The notes beneath the pieces are model-generated. The model was given only the letters and a program-made list of their open reading frames with translations. It was not told the DNA's origin and ran no database searches. DNA of 33,194 nucleotides from Candidatus Coatesiibacteriota bacterium (lineage in GTDB: Bacteria > JAFGND01): the NCBI GenBank assembly GCA_016927185.1, contig JAFGND010000009.1, positions 1-33,194 of the forward strand, given 5' to 3'. This document shows, piece after piece, positions 7,449 to 15,197 of this stretch (position 1 is the first letter of the stretch; each line of letters starts with the position of its first letter). A program made the translations under genes and the position numbers.

Positions 7449-8879
7449 ATGGCTAATATTCTATTCGTACAGGACTTCTGGTTTGAATACCTGGGACCAA
7501 TTTATATTTCTGAGCAGCTTGAAATAAATGGTCACAGTGTTGACGTAATTGTAGAAGCGGATCATTCAAGACTTATAAAAAAGCTGAAGCCTTTCAATCC
7601 AGATATTATAGCTTTTTCCTGTACAACAGGAACTCATAGATGGGTTGTTCAGGCAGCCAATCTCTTGAAGAAATTATTCCCTGATGTGCTTACTATAGTA
7701 GGTGGGGCACATGCTACTTTCTTTCCTGAATTCATAGAGAATGAAGGAATTGACGTCATATGCAGGGGTGAGGGAGAAGAAGCAATAGTAGATTTTATCA
7801 ATGCCTTTGAAAAAAAGGAGGATTATTCAACTATCAGGAATTTGTGGGTTAAGAAACCTGATGGCGAGATAATCAAGAATGATGTGAGAAATCTGATTGA
7901 AGACCTGGATTCCCTTCCATTCAATAGACGAAGGTTATACAGGAATATAAAGTTACTTAGACAGAGTCCAAACAAGCATTTCCTTACAGGAAGGGGTTGC
8001 CCCTATGATTGTTCATTCTGCTTCAATCACAAGAGCAAGGAATTATACAAGAACAAGGGCAGCTATCTGAGAAGACACTCTGCTGAAAGAGTGATTGAAG
8101 AAATAGAATATGTAAAGAAAAATTATGGTTTGAAAAGTGTCAGATTTGACGATGATTTGTTCATTCTCAACAAGAAATGGCTGATTGATTTTCTCGAGAT
8201 TTATGCAAAAAGGATAAGACTGCCTTTCTTCTGTCTCGTGAGAGCTAATCTTCTGACAGATGAAATAGCTGAAGCACTTGGCAAAAGTGGATGCTCAAGT
8301 GCCTATTTCGGAATAGAAAGTGGTAATGATTTTCAGAGAAATGAAGTATTAAGAAAAAATATAAGCAAGGATCAGATAATAAACTGCTCCAATCTCTTGA
8401 AGAAATATAAAATTAAAACAGGCACTTTCAATATGCTTGGATTGCCAGGGGAAACAATCGAGCAGGCATTCGAAACTGTCCATATAAATCAGGAATTGAG
8501 AAATGAATTTGTATGGGTCAGTCTTGTCCAGCCCTACCCCAGAACTGCTCTTGCTGAATATTGCATGAAACATGAGTATATAGATAGCGAGATTTCCCTT
8601 GATAAAATCCACAGCAGCTATTTCAAGCAGAGTGTTCTAAAAAATCCCGAAAAAAACCAGCTTGATAATCTCCACAAGCTGGTTTTTATTGCAGTGAGAT
8701 ATCCTTCACTTGAGAAAATTATTAGAAAGCTCATAAAGATTAAACCAAATCTCGTATTTGATCTTATATTCTACCTTTTCTATACCAGAAGATATATGAA
8801 AACTTATCATATGCCATTCTGGAGAGTAATCTTGACAGGCTTGAGAAGCAAGACACATCTTAAAAGGCAAAAAAACTAG
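7449..8879 (+). CDS. B12-binding-type radical SAM protein
   Basis: 476 residues. Residues ~1-125 form a Rossmann-like cobalamin-binding-type domain (GHSVDVIVEAD, then IVGGAHATFFPEF and ICRGEGEEAI); the DxHxxG histidine motif that ligates cobalt is not apparent. The radical SAM core follows, with the [4Fe-4S] cysteines in GCPYDCSFC (C184, C188, C191) and a later FGIESGNDFQRNEVL segment typical of the core barrel. It should cleave SAM to a 5'-deoxyadenosyl radical or carry out a methyl transfer; the substrate is unknown. The C-terminus (~430-476) is basic with a hydrophobic patch and may touch the membrane. No good ribosome binding site precedes the ATG, 40 nt after the previous gene. A terminator-like hairpin lies inside its 3' part (8652-8687). 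The next gene's ATG abuts its stop. Confidence 0.85.
   Translation: MANILFVQDFWFEYLGPIYISEQLEINGHSVDVIVEADHSRLIKKLKPFNPDIIAFSCTTGTHRWVVQAANLLKKLFPDVLTIVGGAHATFFPEFIENEGIDVICRGEGEEAIVDFINAFEKKEDYSTIRNLWVKKPDGEIIKNDVRNLIEDLDSLPFNRRRLYRNIKLLRQSPNKHFLTGRGCPYDCSFCFNHKSKELYKNKGSYLRRHSAERVIEEIEYVKKNYGLKSVRFDDDLFILNKKWLIDFLEIYAKRIRLPFFCLVRANLLTDEIAEALGKSGCSSAYFGIESGNDFQRNEVLRKNISKDQIINCSNLLKKYKIKTGTFNMLGLPGETIEQAFETVHINQELRNEFVWVSLVQPYPRTALAEYCMKHEYIDSEISLDKIHSSYFKQSVLKNPEKNQLDNLHKLVFIAVRYPSLEKIIRKLIKIKPNLVFDLIFYLFYTRRYMKTYHMPFWRVILTGLRSKTHLKRQKN
8652..8687. other. Terminator-like perfect hairpin inside a coding region
   Basis: AAAAACCAGCTTG at 8652-8664 is the exact reverse complement of 8675-8687, with a 10-nt loop. 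This gives a 13-bp stem with an A-run on the left and a T-run on the right, so it has the shape of an intrinsic terminator on either strand. It lies in frame in the radical SAM gene, about 190 nt before its stop, and encodes EKNQLDNLHKLVF. Whether it attenuates transcription into the downstream genes is unknown. Confidence 0.55.
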
Positions 8880-9995
8880 ATGATTTCAATATTGATAGTA
8901 TTCTGCTGCATCCTGTCTTATAATAATGAAGCAGAATCCAGGAAATTTCTTATCAGAAATCTGCGTTTCCCTCATGAGGCATTGCTTTTAAAAGATGCTG
9001 ATGAAAATACTTTTAACAGGAGGCTTGCAGGCAGTTTCTCAGGAGCTGTTGCAACAGTGTGGGAGTATGGAAAGGAAGATATAACAATATCAGCAGGTAT
9101 GGCTGAGATAACAGACAGTATAAGGTTTATGACAAGAGACACATACTTTGATCTTGCCTCTCTTACCAAGCAGTTATGCACTGCTCCATTGATACTTATG
9201 CTTGCAGATAAAGGCAGGTTATCCTTGAATGATAATCTAAAAAACCATTTCAAGGAATTCGTTGATACTCCTTATGCACAAACAACCATATATGAACTTC
9301 TTGCCCATAAAAGCAAAATAATCTCACACTACAGATTTTTCAGATATAATATTGAAAGGGAAAAACTCATTGAATTCCTGTCCAGGGAGAAACCTTTAAA
9401 AAAGAGTATATACAGCGATTTAAATTATATAATTCTTGGGATGCTTCTTGAGAAAATAGAGGGGGAAAAACTTGATAAACTATTTGATGAAAAAATAGCA
9501 AAACCCTTGAATCTCAGCATTACATTCAATCCTGATGAAAAGATGGATATTGCTTCTTCCCAGTATTGCAGATGGAGGAGAAGACAATTAAGAACAACTG
9601 AAGTTCATGATGAAAATGCATGGTTCTGGAATAACATCAATGGACATGCTGGCTTGTTTGGAAATGCATCAGATATTGCAAATTTAATGTCAGCATACAT
9701 GGGATATTCCAGAAACCTTTTTTTTTCTCCCTTTACATTAAATAGATTATTATCATATTCTGGCAATAAAACAGATATAGCATTAGGTTTCAAATCAAAC
9801 AAGAATAGCATGGCAGCAAAAAATCTTGGTAAATATGCAATTGGGCATACCGGTTATACTGGTTCATCAATATGGATGGAGCATTCAAGAGGATTGGTTG
9901 TAGTATTATTAACCAATAGCCTTCATCCTTCTTATCACAGAAACATCAATAATATCAGAAAAGAATTCCATGATATGATATTAAGAAAGGAGTGA
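8880..9995 (+). CDS. Beta-lactamase-fold serine hydrolase (class C/CubicO family)
   Basis: 371 residues. The serine beta-lactamase/penicillin-binding protein-like fold is shown by the SxxK motif in DLASLTKQL (S94, K97), the YSD motif that takes the place of YxN (Y178-D180, IYSDLNYIILG), and the HTG motif in GHTGYTGSSIW (H323-G325), equivalent to KTG. This set of variants is common in CubicO/EstB-like esterases and peptidases rather than true AmpC lactamases. Residues 1-13 are hydrophobic and may act as a weak signal peptide, with no lipobox, suggesting periplasmic action on an ester or peptide substrate. The ATG abuts the stop of the radical SAM gene, and its own stop overlaps the next GTG by four bases, so it lies firmly within the operon. 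The substrate is unknown. Confidence 0.85.
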   Translation: MISILIVFCCILSYNNEAESRKFLIRNLRFPHEALLLKDADENTFNRRLAGSFSGAVATVWEYGKEDITISAGMAEITDSIRFMTRDTYFDLASLTKQLCTAPLILMLADKGRLSLNDNLKNHFKEFVDTPYAQTTIYELLAHKSKIISHYRFFRYNIEREKLIEFLSREKPLKKSIYSDLNYIILGMLLEKIEGEKLDKLFDEKIAKPLNLSITFNPDEKMDIASSQYCRWRRRQLRTTEVHDENAWFWNNINGHAGLFGNASDIANLMSAYMGYSRNLFFSPFTLNRLLSYSGNKTDIALGFKSNKNSMAAKNLGKYAIGHTGYTGSSIWMEHSRGLVVVLLTNSLHPSYHRNINNIRKEFHDMILRKE

Positions 9996-11569
9996 CTATC
10001 AACAAGGCAAGAATTCTCTGGGTAGATGATGAGATTGACATTCTCACTGCCCATATAAGATTTCTCAACAAGAGAGGTTATGAAGTAGATAGTATAAATA
10101 ATGGTCATGATGCTTTGTATCACCTTCAGAAACAGACTTATGATATAATATTTCTGGATCAAGCTATGCCAGGTCTGGATGGGCTAGAGACGCTTGAAGA
10201 AATAAGAAAAATCAATCCGCAAATTCCTGTTGTAATGATAACAAAAAATGAAGAAGAGCATCTGATGGCAGAAGCTATTGGCAAGGAGATAAATGATTAT
10301 CTTACCAAACCTGTCAATCCAAGCCAGATACTGCTCGTTCTCAAAAAGCTTCTTGAAAGCAAAAATATCAAGAAAAATCTTGCAGGGAAAAACTTCTCCA
10401 AGCTTTTCAAGGATATCACAGACAGGCTGGAAACACCTCTTACATCAAATGATTGGTACGAAATATATCTTCAGATTACACTTTTCGAGTTAGAAATGTC
10501 ACAAATAATGAATGACGAAATAAAGGAATCTTTCCATGGACTTATAGAAACCTGCAATGAATATTTTGGTCATTTCATAGAAGAGAATTATCTTACATGG
10601 CTTGAAGAACAAAAACAGCCTGTGCTTAGCAACAAAGTATTCTCCACTTTTGTCTCTCCTTTCATCAAGAAAGGTCAGAAAGTCATAATGATGCTTATAG
10701 ATTGCCTCAGACTGGATCAATGGTATGCAATTTCCGAGATCCTGTCTGAATACTTCAACATAGAACAGCATCATTACTATTCAATACTACCTACCTCAAC
10801 TGCATATTCAAGGAACTCGTTATTTTCTGGTTTGCTCCCTATTGATATTTATTCAAGATATCCACAATACTGGGAAGTACTTAAGGATGAAAGATCAGTA
10901 AACAAGTATGAAAAAGAACTTCTTAGAGAGCAATGCTTGAGATTGGGACTGGATAAGGCTCAAGAGAATATTTTCTACCTCAAGATAATAAACGAGGAGA
11001 AGGTGGAGGGCTTGATAAAGCATTATGAGAAGAATATTCACAAATACCAGTTGTCTGCTTTTGTTTATAATTTTGTTGATCTTCTAAGCCATAATAGATC
11101 GCACTCAGATCTTATCAGAGAGATATCAACAGATGAAAGTGCTTTCAGATCAGTCACTGTTTCATGGTTTCAGCATAGCGGCATGTATACCCTGTTGAAG
11201 CATCTTTCTGAAATGAAGGATATATGCATAGTTCTTACAACTGATCATGGAAGCATTCTTGCAAGAAAACCCTCCAAAATAATCGCTTCATGGAATGCCA
11301 CTTCAGGTCTCAGATACAAGTTTGGTCATGCTCTTGAGACAAAGCCAAAAGAAGCTCTGGTTATCAAGAATCTTACACAATTTAAACTTCCAAAGGAAGA
11401 AGATAAACCTGAATGTATTCTTGCAAAAAGTGATTATTATCTTACATACAATATAGGGTTCAAGAATTTCATAGAAAATTACAAACCTTCATTTATTCAT
11501 GGTGGAATTTCACTTCAAGAAATGATATTACCTATTGCTGTTATGAGTTCTAAAAAGCATAATGCATAA
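9992..11569 (+). CDS. porX: PorX-like response regulator with PglZ effector domain
   Basis: 525 residues, close to the length of PorX (about 520). Residues 5-120 are a CheY-type receiver with acidic pocket D12/D13, phospho-acceptor D56, T84 and K106. A helical linker leads to a PglZ/alkaline phosphatase-fold domain (~225-525) with likely metal ligands in LIDCLRLDQW (D237), D363/H367, TTDHGS (D418, H419) and FIHGG (H503), plus the characteristic YYSILPTSTAYSRNSLFSGL segment. In Porphyromonas gingivalis PorX acts with the kinase PorY and factor SigP to control type IX secretion genes, and its effector domain is a zinc phosphodiesterase. The start is GTG within an AAGGAGTGA context, overlapping the previous stop by four bases. 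Its neighbours are a hydrolase and Mla genes rather than por genes. Family assignment is strong; a T9SS role here is inferred, helped by sorting-type tails on other proteins in the window. Confidence 0.9.
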   Translation: MTINKARILWVDDEIDILTAHIRFLNKRGYEVDSINNGHDALYHLQKQTYDIIFLDQAMPGLDGLETLEEIRKINPQIPVVMITKNEEEHLMAEAIGKEINDYLTKPVNPSQILLVLKKLLESKNIKKNLAGKNFSKLFKDITDRLETPLTSNDWYEIYLQITLFELEMSQIMNDEIKESFHGLIETCNEYFGHFIEENYLTWLEEQKQPVLSNKVFSTFVSPFIKKGQKVIMMLIDCLRLDQWYAISEILSEYFNIEQHHYYSILPTSTAYSRNSLFSGLLPIDIYSRYPQYWEVLKDERSVNKYEKELLREQCLRLGLDKAQENIFYLKIINEEKVEGLIKHYEKNIHKYQLSAFVYNFVDLLSHNRSHSDLIREISTDESAFRSVTVSWFQHSGMYTLLKHLSEMKDICIVLTTDHGSILARKPSKIIASWNATSGLRYKFGHALETKPKEALVIKNLTQFKLPKEEDKPECILAKSDYYLTYNIGFKNFIENYKPSFIHGGISLQEMILPIAVMSSKKHNA

Positions 11570-12332
11570 AATGAATAGCTCCAGCAAAAATGTACTGATA
11601 AAGGTAAGCGATCTTTACAGGAATTTTGAAGATAACAGCGTTTTGCAGGGAGTCAATCTTAATATTTATGAAGGTGAAACACTTGTAATAATAGGCGGAT
11701 CAGGAAGCGGGAAAAGTGTATTACTAAAGCATTTAATAGGTCTGCTTAAACCAGAAAAAGGTGAAGTAGAAGTTGAAGGCATAAAAATGAGCTCTGTCAA
11801 ACAGAAGGATCTTTTCAGGATAAGAAGGAAATTCGGCATGCTTTTTCAGGGAGCTGCATTGTTTGATTCATTGACTGTATGGGAAAATGTAGGTTTAGGA
11901 TTGATTGAGCATGAAAATATGAAGAAAAAGGAGATTCTACCAATAGTAAAAGAAAAACTTGCTATGGTCGGAATGTCAGGCATTGAGGAACTGAAACCTG
12001 CTGAATTGTCAGGTGGAATGAAAAAAAGGGTTGGATTGGCAAGAGCAATAGCAATGAATCCGGAAATAATCCTCTATGATGAACCAACAACTGGTCTTGA
12101 TCCCATCATGAGTGATGTAATAAACAAGCTTATTCGCAAATTGCAGAAAACACTTAATGTTACAAGCATTGTAGTAACTCATGACATGAAAAGTGCCTAC
12201 CATGTAGGGGACAGAATGGCAATGCTTTATGAAGGAAAAATCATTTTCGATGGAAGCATAGAGAATATCAAGACTTCAGAAAATCCTTTCATACGTGATT
12301 TTATTGAAGGAAAAAGTGAAGAAGAAATATGA
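11562..12332 (+). CDS. mlaF: MlaF-type ABC transporter ATPase
   Basis: 256 residues, all nucleotide-binding domain. Walker A is GGSGSGKS (45-52), the Q-loop Q96, the signature LSGGMKKRVGLARA (149-162), Walker B with D173/E174 in YDEPTTGLDP, and the switch histidine H207. The KSVLLKHLIGLLKPEKG and SGGMKKRV variants are characteristic of ATPases that power Mce/Mla lipid transport across the diderm envelope (maintenance of outer-membrane lipid asymmetry). The start at 11562 overlaps porX by eight bases; a second ATG at 11571 gives a protein three residues shorter and is equally plausible, since neither has a strong ribosome binding site. The stop overlaps the MCE gene by four bases. The usual MlaE permease gene is not adjacent. 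Confidence 0.9.
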   Translation: MHKMNSSSKNVLIKVSDLYRNFEDNSVLQGVNLNIYEGETLVIIGGSGSGKSVLLKHLIGLLKPEKGEVEVEGIKMSSVKQKDLFRIRRKFGMLFQGAALFDSLTVWENVGLGLIEHENMKKKEILPIVKEKLAMVGMSGIEELKPAELSGGMKKRVGLARAIAMNPEIILYDEPTTGLDPIMSDVINKLIRKLQKTLNVTSIVVTHDMKSAYHVGDRMAMLYEGKIIFDGSIENIKTSENPFIRDFIEGKSEEEI

Positions 12333-13198
12333 GAAAAACTGAAATAAAAGTTGGTATAATGACTGTAATAGGCATTATAGTCCTTTTCTTTGGCGCTTTA
12401 TATTTGAATGATCAATCTTTGACAAGAAACAAGACAAGATTGACTATTTATTTCAATGAAGCCGAAGGACTGAACAAGGGTGATTTGGTAAAGGTAAGAG
12501 GAGTAAAGAAAGGTCAGATTGAAAAGGTTTCGCTCCAGAATAACAAGGTTGTAGTATCTGCCAATATTGATAATGACATATCAATAAGAGATGATTATGA
12601 AATTCAGATAAGGAATCTGAGTCTCATGGGAGGACAGTTCCTTGAAATAAATCCTGGAACAGGAAATAAACCTGCTGACACAAACAATCTCAAAGGTACT
12701 CCAGAAGGCTCAGTAACCAGGATGCTAGGGGAAATGGTCAAGATAGTCATAAAACTTGATACGACTATAAATAAGATAAATCAGATATTGGAAAAAAAGG
12801 ATTTAGACAAGCTTCTTTCCAACACTACTGAGTTGACCGGTAACTTGAATGATGTAGTGATTGAGAACAGAAAGGATTTAAAAGCAACAGTAAGGAATTT
12901 AAGGACTTTGAGTGTCAGATTGAATAGCCTTATAACTTCACCTGAGATTGATATGGCAAAAAAATCATTCGGGAGAATTGGGCCTCAGGTAGAAGATCTT
13001 GTGATAAAGCTGGACAGAATAGCTGATGATATGGAATATATAACATCAAATGTCAAGAAAAGCAAGGGAACACTTGGCAAAGTAGTAAATGAAGATGATT
13101 TATATAAGGATTTGAAACAAACTGTAAAGGAAGTAAAAAACCTGCTTGAGGATATAAAGAAGAATCCCCAGAGATATATTAAAGTAAGGGTTTTTTAA
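12329..13198 (+). CDS. mlaD: MlaD-type MCE-domain lipid transport protein
   Basis: 289 residues. One membrane anchor (residues 8-26) is followed by a single MCE domain (37-112) with YFNEAEGLNKGDLVKVRGV and NLSLMGGQFLEINPG, the typical strand pattern. The remaining ~140-289 is helical, as in longer Mce proteins that build a periplasmic channel or bridge. It should sit in the inner membrane with its MCE domain in the periplasm, binding phospholipid handed to or from the MlaFE transporter. The ATG overlaps the mlaF stop by four bases (ATGA), so the two are co-translated. No MlaB, MlaC or MlaE homologue is in the window. After it, an 83-nt gap leads to rplU. Confidence 0.88.
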   Translation: MRKTEIKVGIMTVIGIIVLFFGALYLNDQSLTRNKTRLTIYFNEAEGLNKGDLVKVRGVKKGQIEKVSLQNNKVVVSANIDNDISIRDDYEIQIRNLSLMGGQFLEINPGTGNKPADTNNLKGTPEGSVTRMLGEMVKIVIKLDTTINKINQILEKKDLDKLLSNTTELTGNLNDVVIENRKDLKATVRNLRTLSVRLNSLITSPEIDMAKKSFGRIGPQVEDLVIKLDRIADDMEYITSNVKKSKGTLGKVVNEDDLYKDLKQTVKEVKNLLEDIKKNPQRYIKVRVF

Positions 13199-13281
13199 AT
13201 ATCGAAGCTTTTTTCTTTACAAGAAATCATTGAATTGTAAGATTGGTTTTAATTTCATAATGGATTGTTAGGAGGCATTTA

Positions 13282-13596
13282 ATGTACGCTGTTTTTGAAT
13301 TTGATGGACGTCAATTCAAAGTTGCTGAGGGTGAGATTGTTAAAGTAAGCAGGATTGGTAAAAATATAGATGATACTGTCATTTTTGACAAGGTTCTGTT
13401 GATAGGCGATAATGATAAAATCCATCTTGGCCAGCCTTATATTGGCAAGGCAGAAATAGAAGGCAAAGTTTTAGAGCATGCAAAAGACAATAAGAAGCTT
13501 ATTGTAAAATATAAGAAACGCAAGGATTATAGAAGAAAAATAGGTCACAGACAGCCAATAACAAACATCAGGATAGAAAAAATCAGAATTTCTTGA
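13282..13596 (+). CDS. rplU: 50S ribosomal protein L21
   Basis: 104 residues, the normal length for bL21. MYAVFEFDGRQFKVAEGE (1-18) and the C-terminal YKKRKDYRRKIGHRQPIT stretch (about 75-92) are diagnostic; the protein binds 23S rRNA in the large subunit. A consensus AGGAGG lies at 13270-13275, 6 nt before the ATG, much stronger than for most neighbours and in keeping with high expression. In most bacteria rpmA (L27) follows directly; here the next gene is an unrelated lipoprotein 61 nt downstream, so L27 must be elsewhere. Confidence 0.95.
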   Translation: MYAVFEFDGRQFKVAEGEIVKVSRIGKNIDDTVIFDKVLLIGDNDKIHLGQPYIGKAEIEGKVLEHAKDNKKLIVKYKKRKDYRRKIGHRQPITNIRIEKIRIS

Positions 13597-13616
13597 TATA
13601 AAGGGGGGAATTAATA

Positions 13617-13646
13617 TTTAGAATTTTTAGGAATTTAGATTCTAAA
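13617..13646. other. Short inverted repeat before the TolB-like gene
   Basis: TTTAGAAT (13617-13624) and ATTCTAAA (13639-13646) form an exact 8-bp inverted repeat with a 14-nt loop in the 61-bp gap after rplU, ending right beside the AGGGAGG ribosome binding site of the next gene. It has no T-run. It could be a weak mRNA hairpin affecting translation or a protein-binding site; being A/T-rich, it may be chance. Confidence 0.3.
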
Positions 13647-13657
13647 AGGGAGGCAAT

Positions 13658-15142
13658 ATGAAGCGTAATTTCACTATAGTAATAACTATAATTCTCTTAA
13701 CTTTCATATGGAGTTGCTATGACGACCCAGTTGATGAAAATAACAATTCAACAGGTACTAAGGCAAAGAGATTGTTCGGTACTGATGGCAATGAATACAA
13801 TCCCATTCTTTCACCAAATGGTCAATTCATAGCTTTCAACTCTGATATTGCGGATGAATCTGGCGGAAGTGGAACACTGGTAGTGCTATGGAAATATATA
13901 CTGAGCTCACAAAAAATTGAAAGACTTTGCACTGCTTATGAATATACAGATACTGTTATTCTGGGACAAGAAGGTGTTGACTGGGCTTACAGGCAAATAA
14001 CAGAAGAATATATGGTTAGTGAAGCTGATACGATGGGTAGTACAAAACACAATCAGCCATGCAGCATTCCTTTGCAGCAGTGGCAATGTTTCCTGAATTA
14101 TTGTGATCCCAATTCTGTTAATTTCAAGCTTAACGGAGTAAAACTGGACAGCGTTGAAGTAGTATGGGATCAGCTGGTACAACCCTATAAAAGCAGGATC
14201 AATAATCTTCACAAGGCAGCCAACAAGAAGTTTGGAGTTGGGGATGTTCTTCAAATAACTTATAGTGCATGGACATCAGCTGATAGTACTAATGCATATG
14301 AAAAACATGCTGGATCAGATTCACTATTTATCAGATCCATACAACTCAATACTATAAACCTTAATCAGATTATTGATGATAGAACTGCCCTTGTCTCTAT
14401 GTCAGAAAGCTGGTCAAGAACGCAACCATCTGCCACTACTGCAAATGTTAAATCTTATACTTTATACAGAATTGCAAAGATAAGCACTGAAAAAACAACA
14501 ACTAAACCTTTTCAAGATACACTTGTAGAACTTGTTAGAAGCAAGGATTTAAAGATTGCTTATCCAAACATTGCAGGAGACAAGCTGGTTTTTTGCATTT
14601 ATGCAGAAGTTTTGAAAGATCCTACTCAATACAAGGGTATGGATATGGATAAGTTATTCGATGAAGGAGAATCATATCAAGTCTGGGCGTATAATGTAGC
14701 TACAAAGGAATTAACAACTAAAGTACCATTAAGTAATGGTCTGGTATCAATAAATATTCGCCCAAGAATAAACAAGAATGGTAACACTGTTCTGTTCCAG
14801 ACTCTCACCAGTGGTAACTGGGATATCTATAAAGTCAACTTTGATGGCTCAGGATTGGCAGCACTTATCACAAGCGAATATGATGATGAGAATCCCCGCT
14901 GGCATTCCACGGCAAACAAGATACTCTATACCAGCAATCCTTATGAAACATCAGTTTACAGGAATTCAGATATTTTTGAATTCAATCTTGATAATGGCAA
15001 ATCTGAACGTCTGACAATAGACTCTTCAGTTGATCAGGATCCATGCTATGGACCTGGAAATCGCATATATTACAGTTCCAATAACAAGATGTCTACTACT
15101 GAGGAAAGAACCCAGTATGATGTCTGGTATTTAGACAGATAG
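13658..15142 (+). CDS. TolB-like lipoprotein with PD40/WD40-type repeats
   Basis: 494 residues. The N-terminus has a charged start, a hydrophobic stretch and a lipobox-like FIWSC, putting the lipidated cysteine at C20, followed by acidic residues. Residues ~37-65 hold one PD40-like repeat (NPILSPNGQFIAFNSD). Residues ~365-490 hold more: RPRINKNGNTVLFQT, NPRWHSTANKILYTSN and DPCYGPGNRIYYSSN, each of the TolB-propeller form. Between them lies ~250 residues of less repeat-like sequence, including a cysteine-containing segment (PCSIPLQQWQCFLNYC). Lipoproteins of this sort are envelope-anchored, and a binding role is likely, but the ligand is unknown. AGGGAGG lies 5 nt before the ATG. The gene ends at a good intrinsic terminator. 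Confidence 0.75.
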   Translation: MKRNFTIVITIILLTFIWSCYDDPVDENNNSTGTKAKRLFGTDGNEYNPILSPNGQFIAFNSDIADESGGSGTLVVLWKYILSSQKIERLCTAYEYTDTVILGQEGVDWAYRQITEEYMVSEADTMGSTKHNQPCSIPLQQWQCFLNYCDPNSVNFKLNGVKLDSVEVVWDQLVQPYKSRINNLHKAANKKFGVGDVLQITYSAWTSADSTNAYEKHAGSDSLFIRSIQLNTINLNQIIDDRTALVSMSESWSRTQPSATTANVKSYTLYRIAKISTEKTTTKPFQDTLVELVRSKDLKIAYPNIAGDKLVFCIYAEVLKDPTQYKGMDMDKLFDEGESYQVWAYNVATKELTTKVPLSNGLVSINIRPRINKNGNTVLFQTLTSGNWDIYKVNFDGSGLAALITSEYDDENPRWHSTANKILYTSNPYETSVYRNSDIFEFNLDNGKSERLTIDSSVDQDPCYGPGNRIYYSSNNKMSTTEERTQYDVWYLDR

Positions 15143-15163
15143 CAGCAATTTAATTTCAGATAG

Positions 15164-15197
15164 AAGCATCTCTTCACAAAAGGGATGCTTTTTTTTT
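15164..15197 (+). terminator. Intrinsic terminator after the TolB-like lipoprotein gene
   Basis: AAGCATCTC (15164-15172) pairs with GGGATGCTT (15182-15190) in a 9-bp stem with one G-U pair and a 9-nt loop, followed by a run of nine T ending at 15197. It lies 21 nt after the lipoprotein stop and covers the last codons of the convergent dihydrouridine synthase gene, where the T-run reads as lysine codons on the other strand. Confidence 0.85.
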
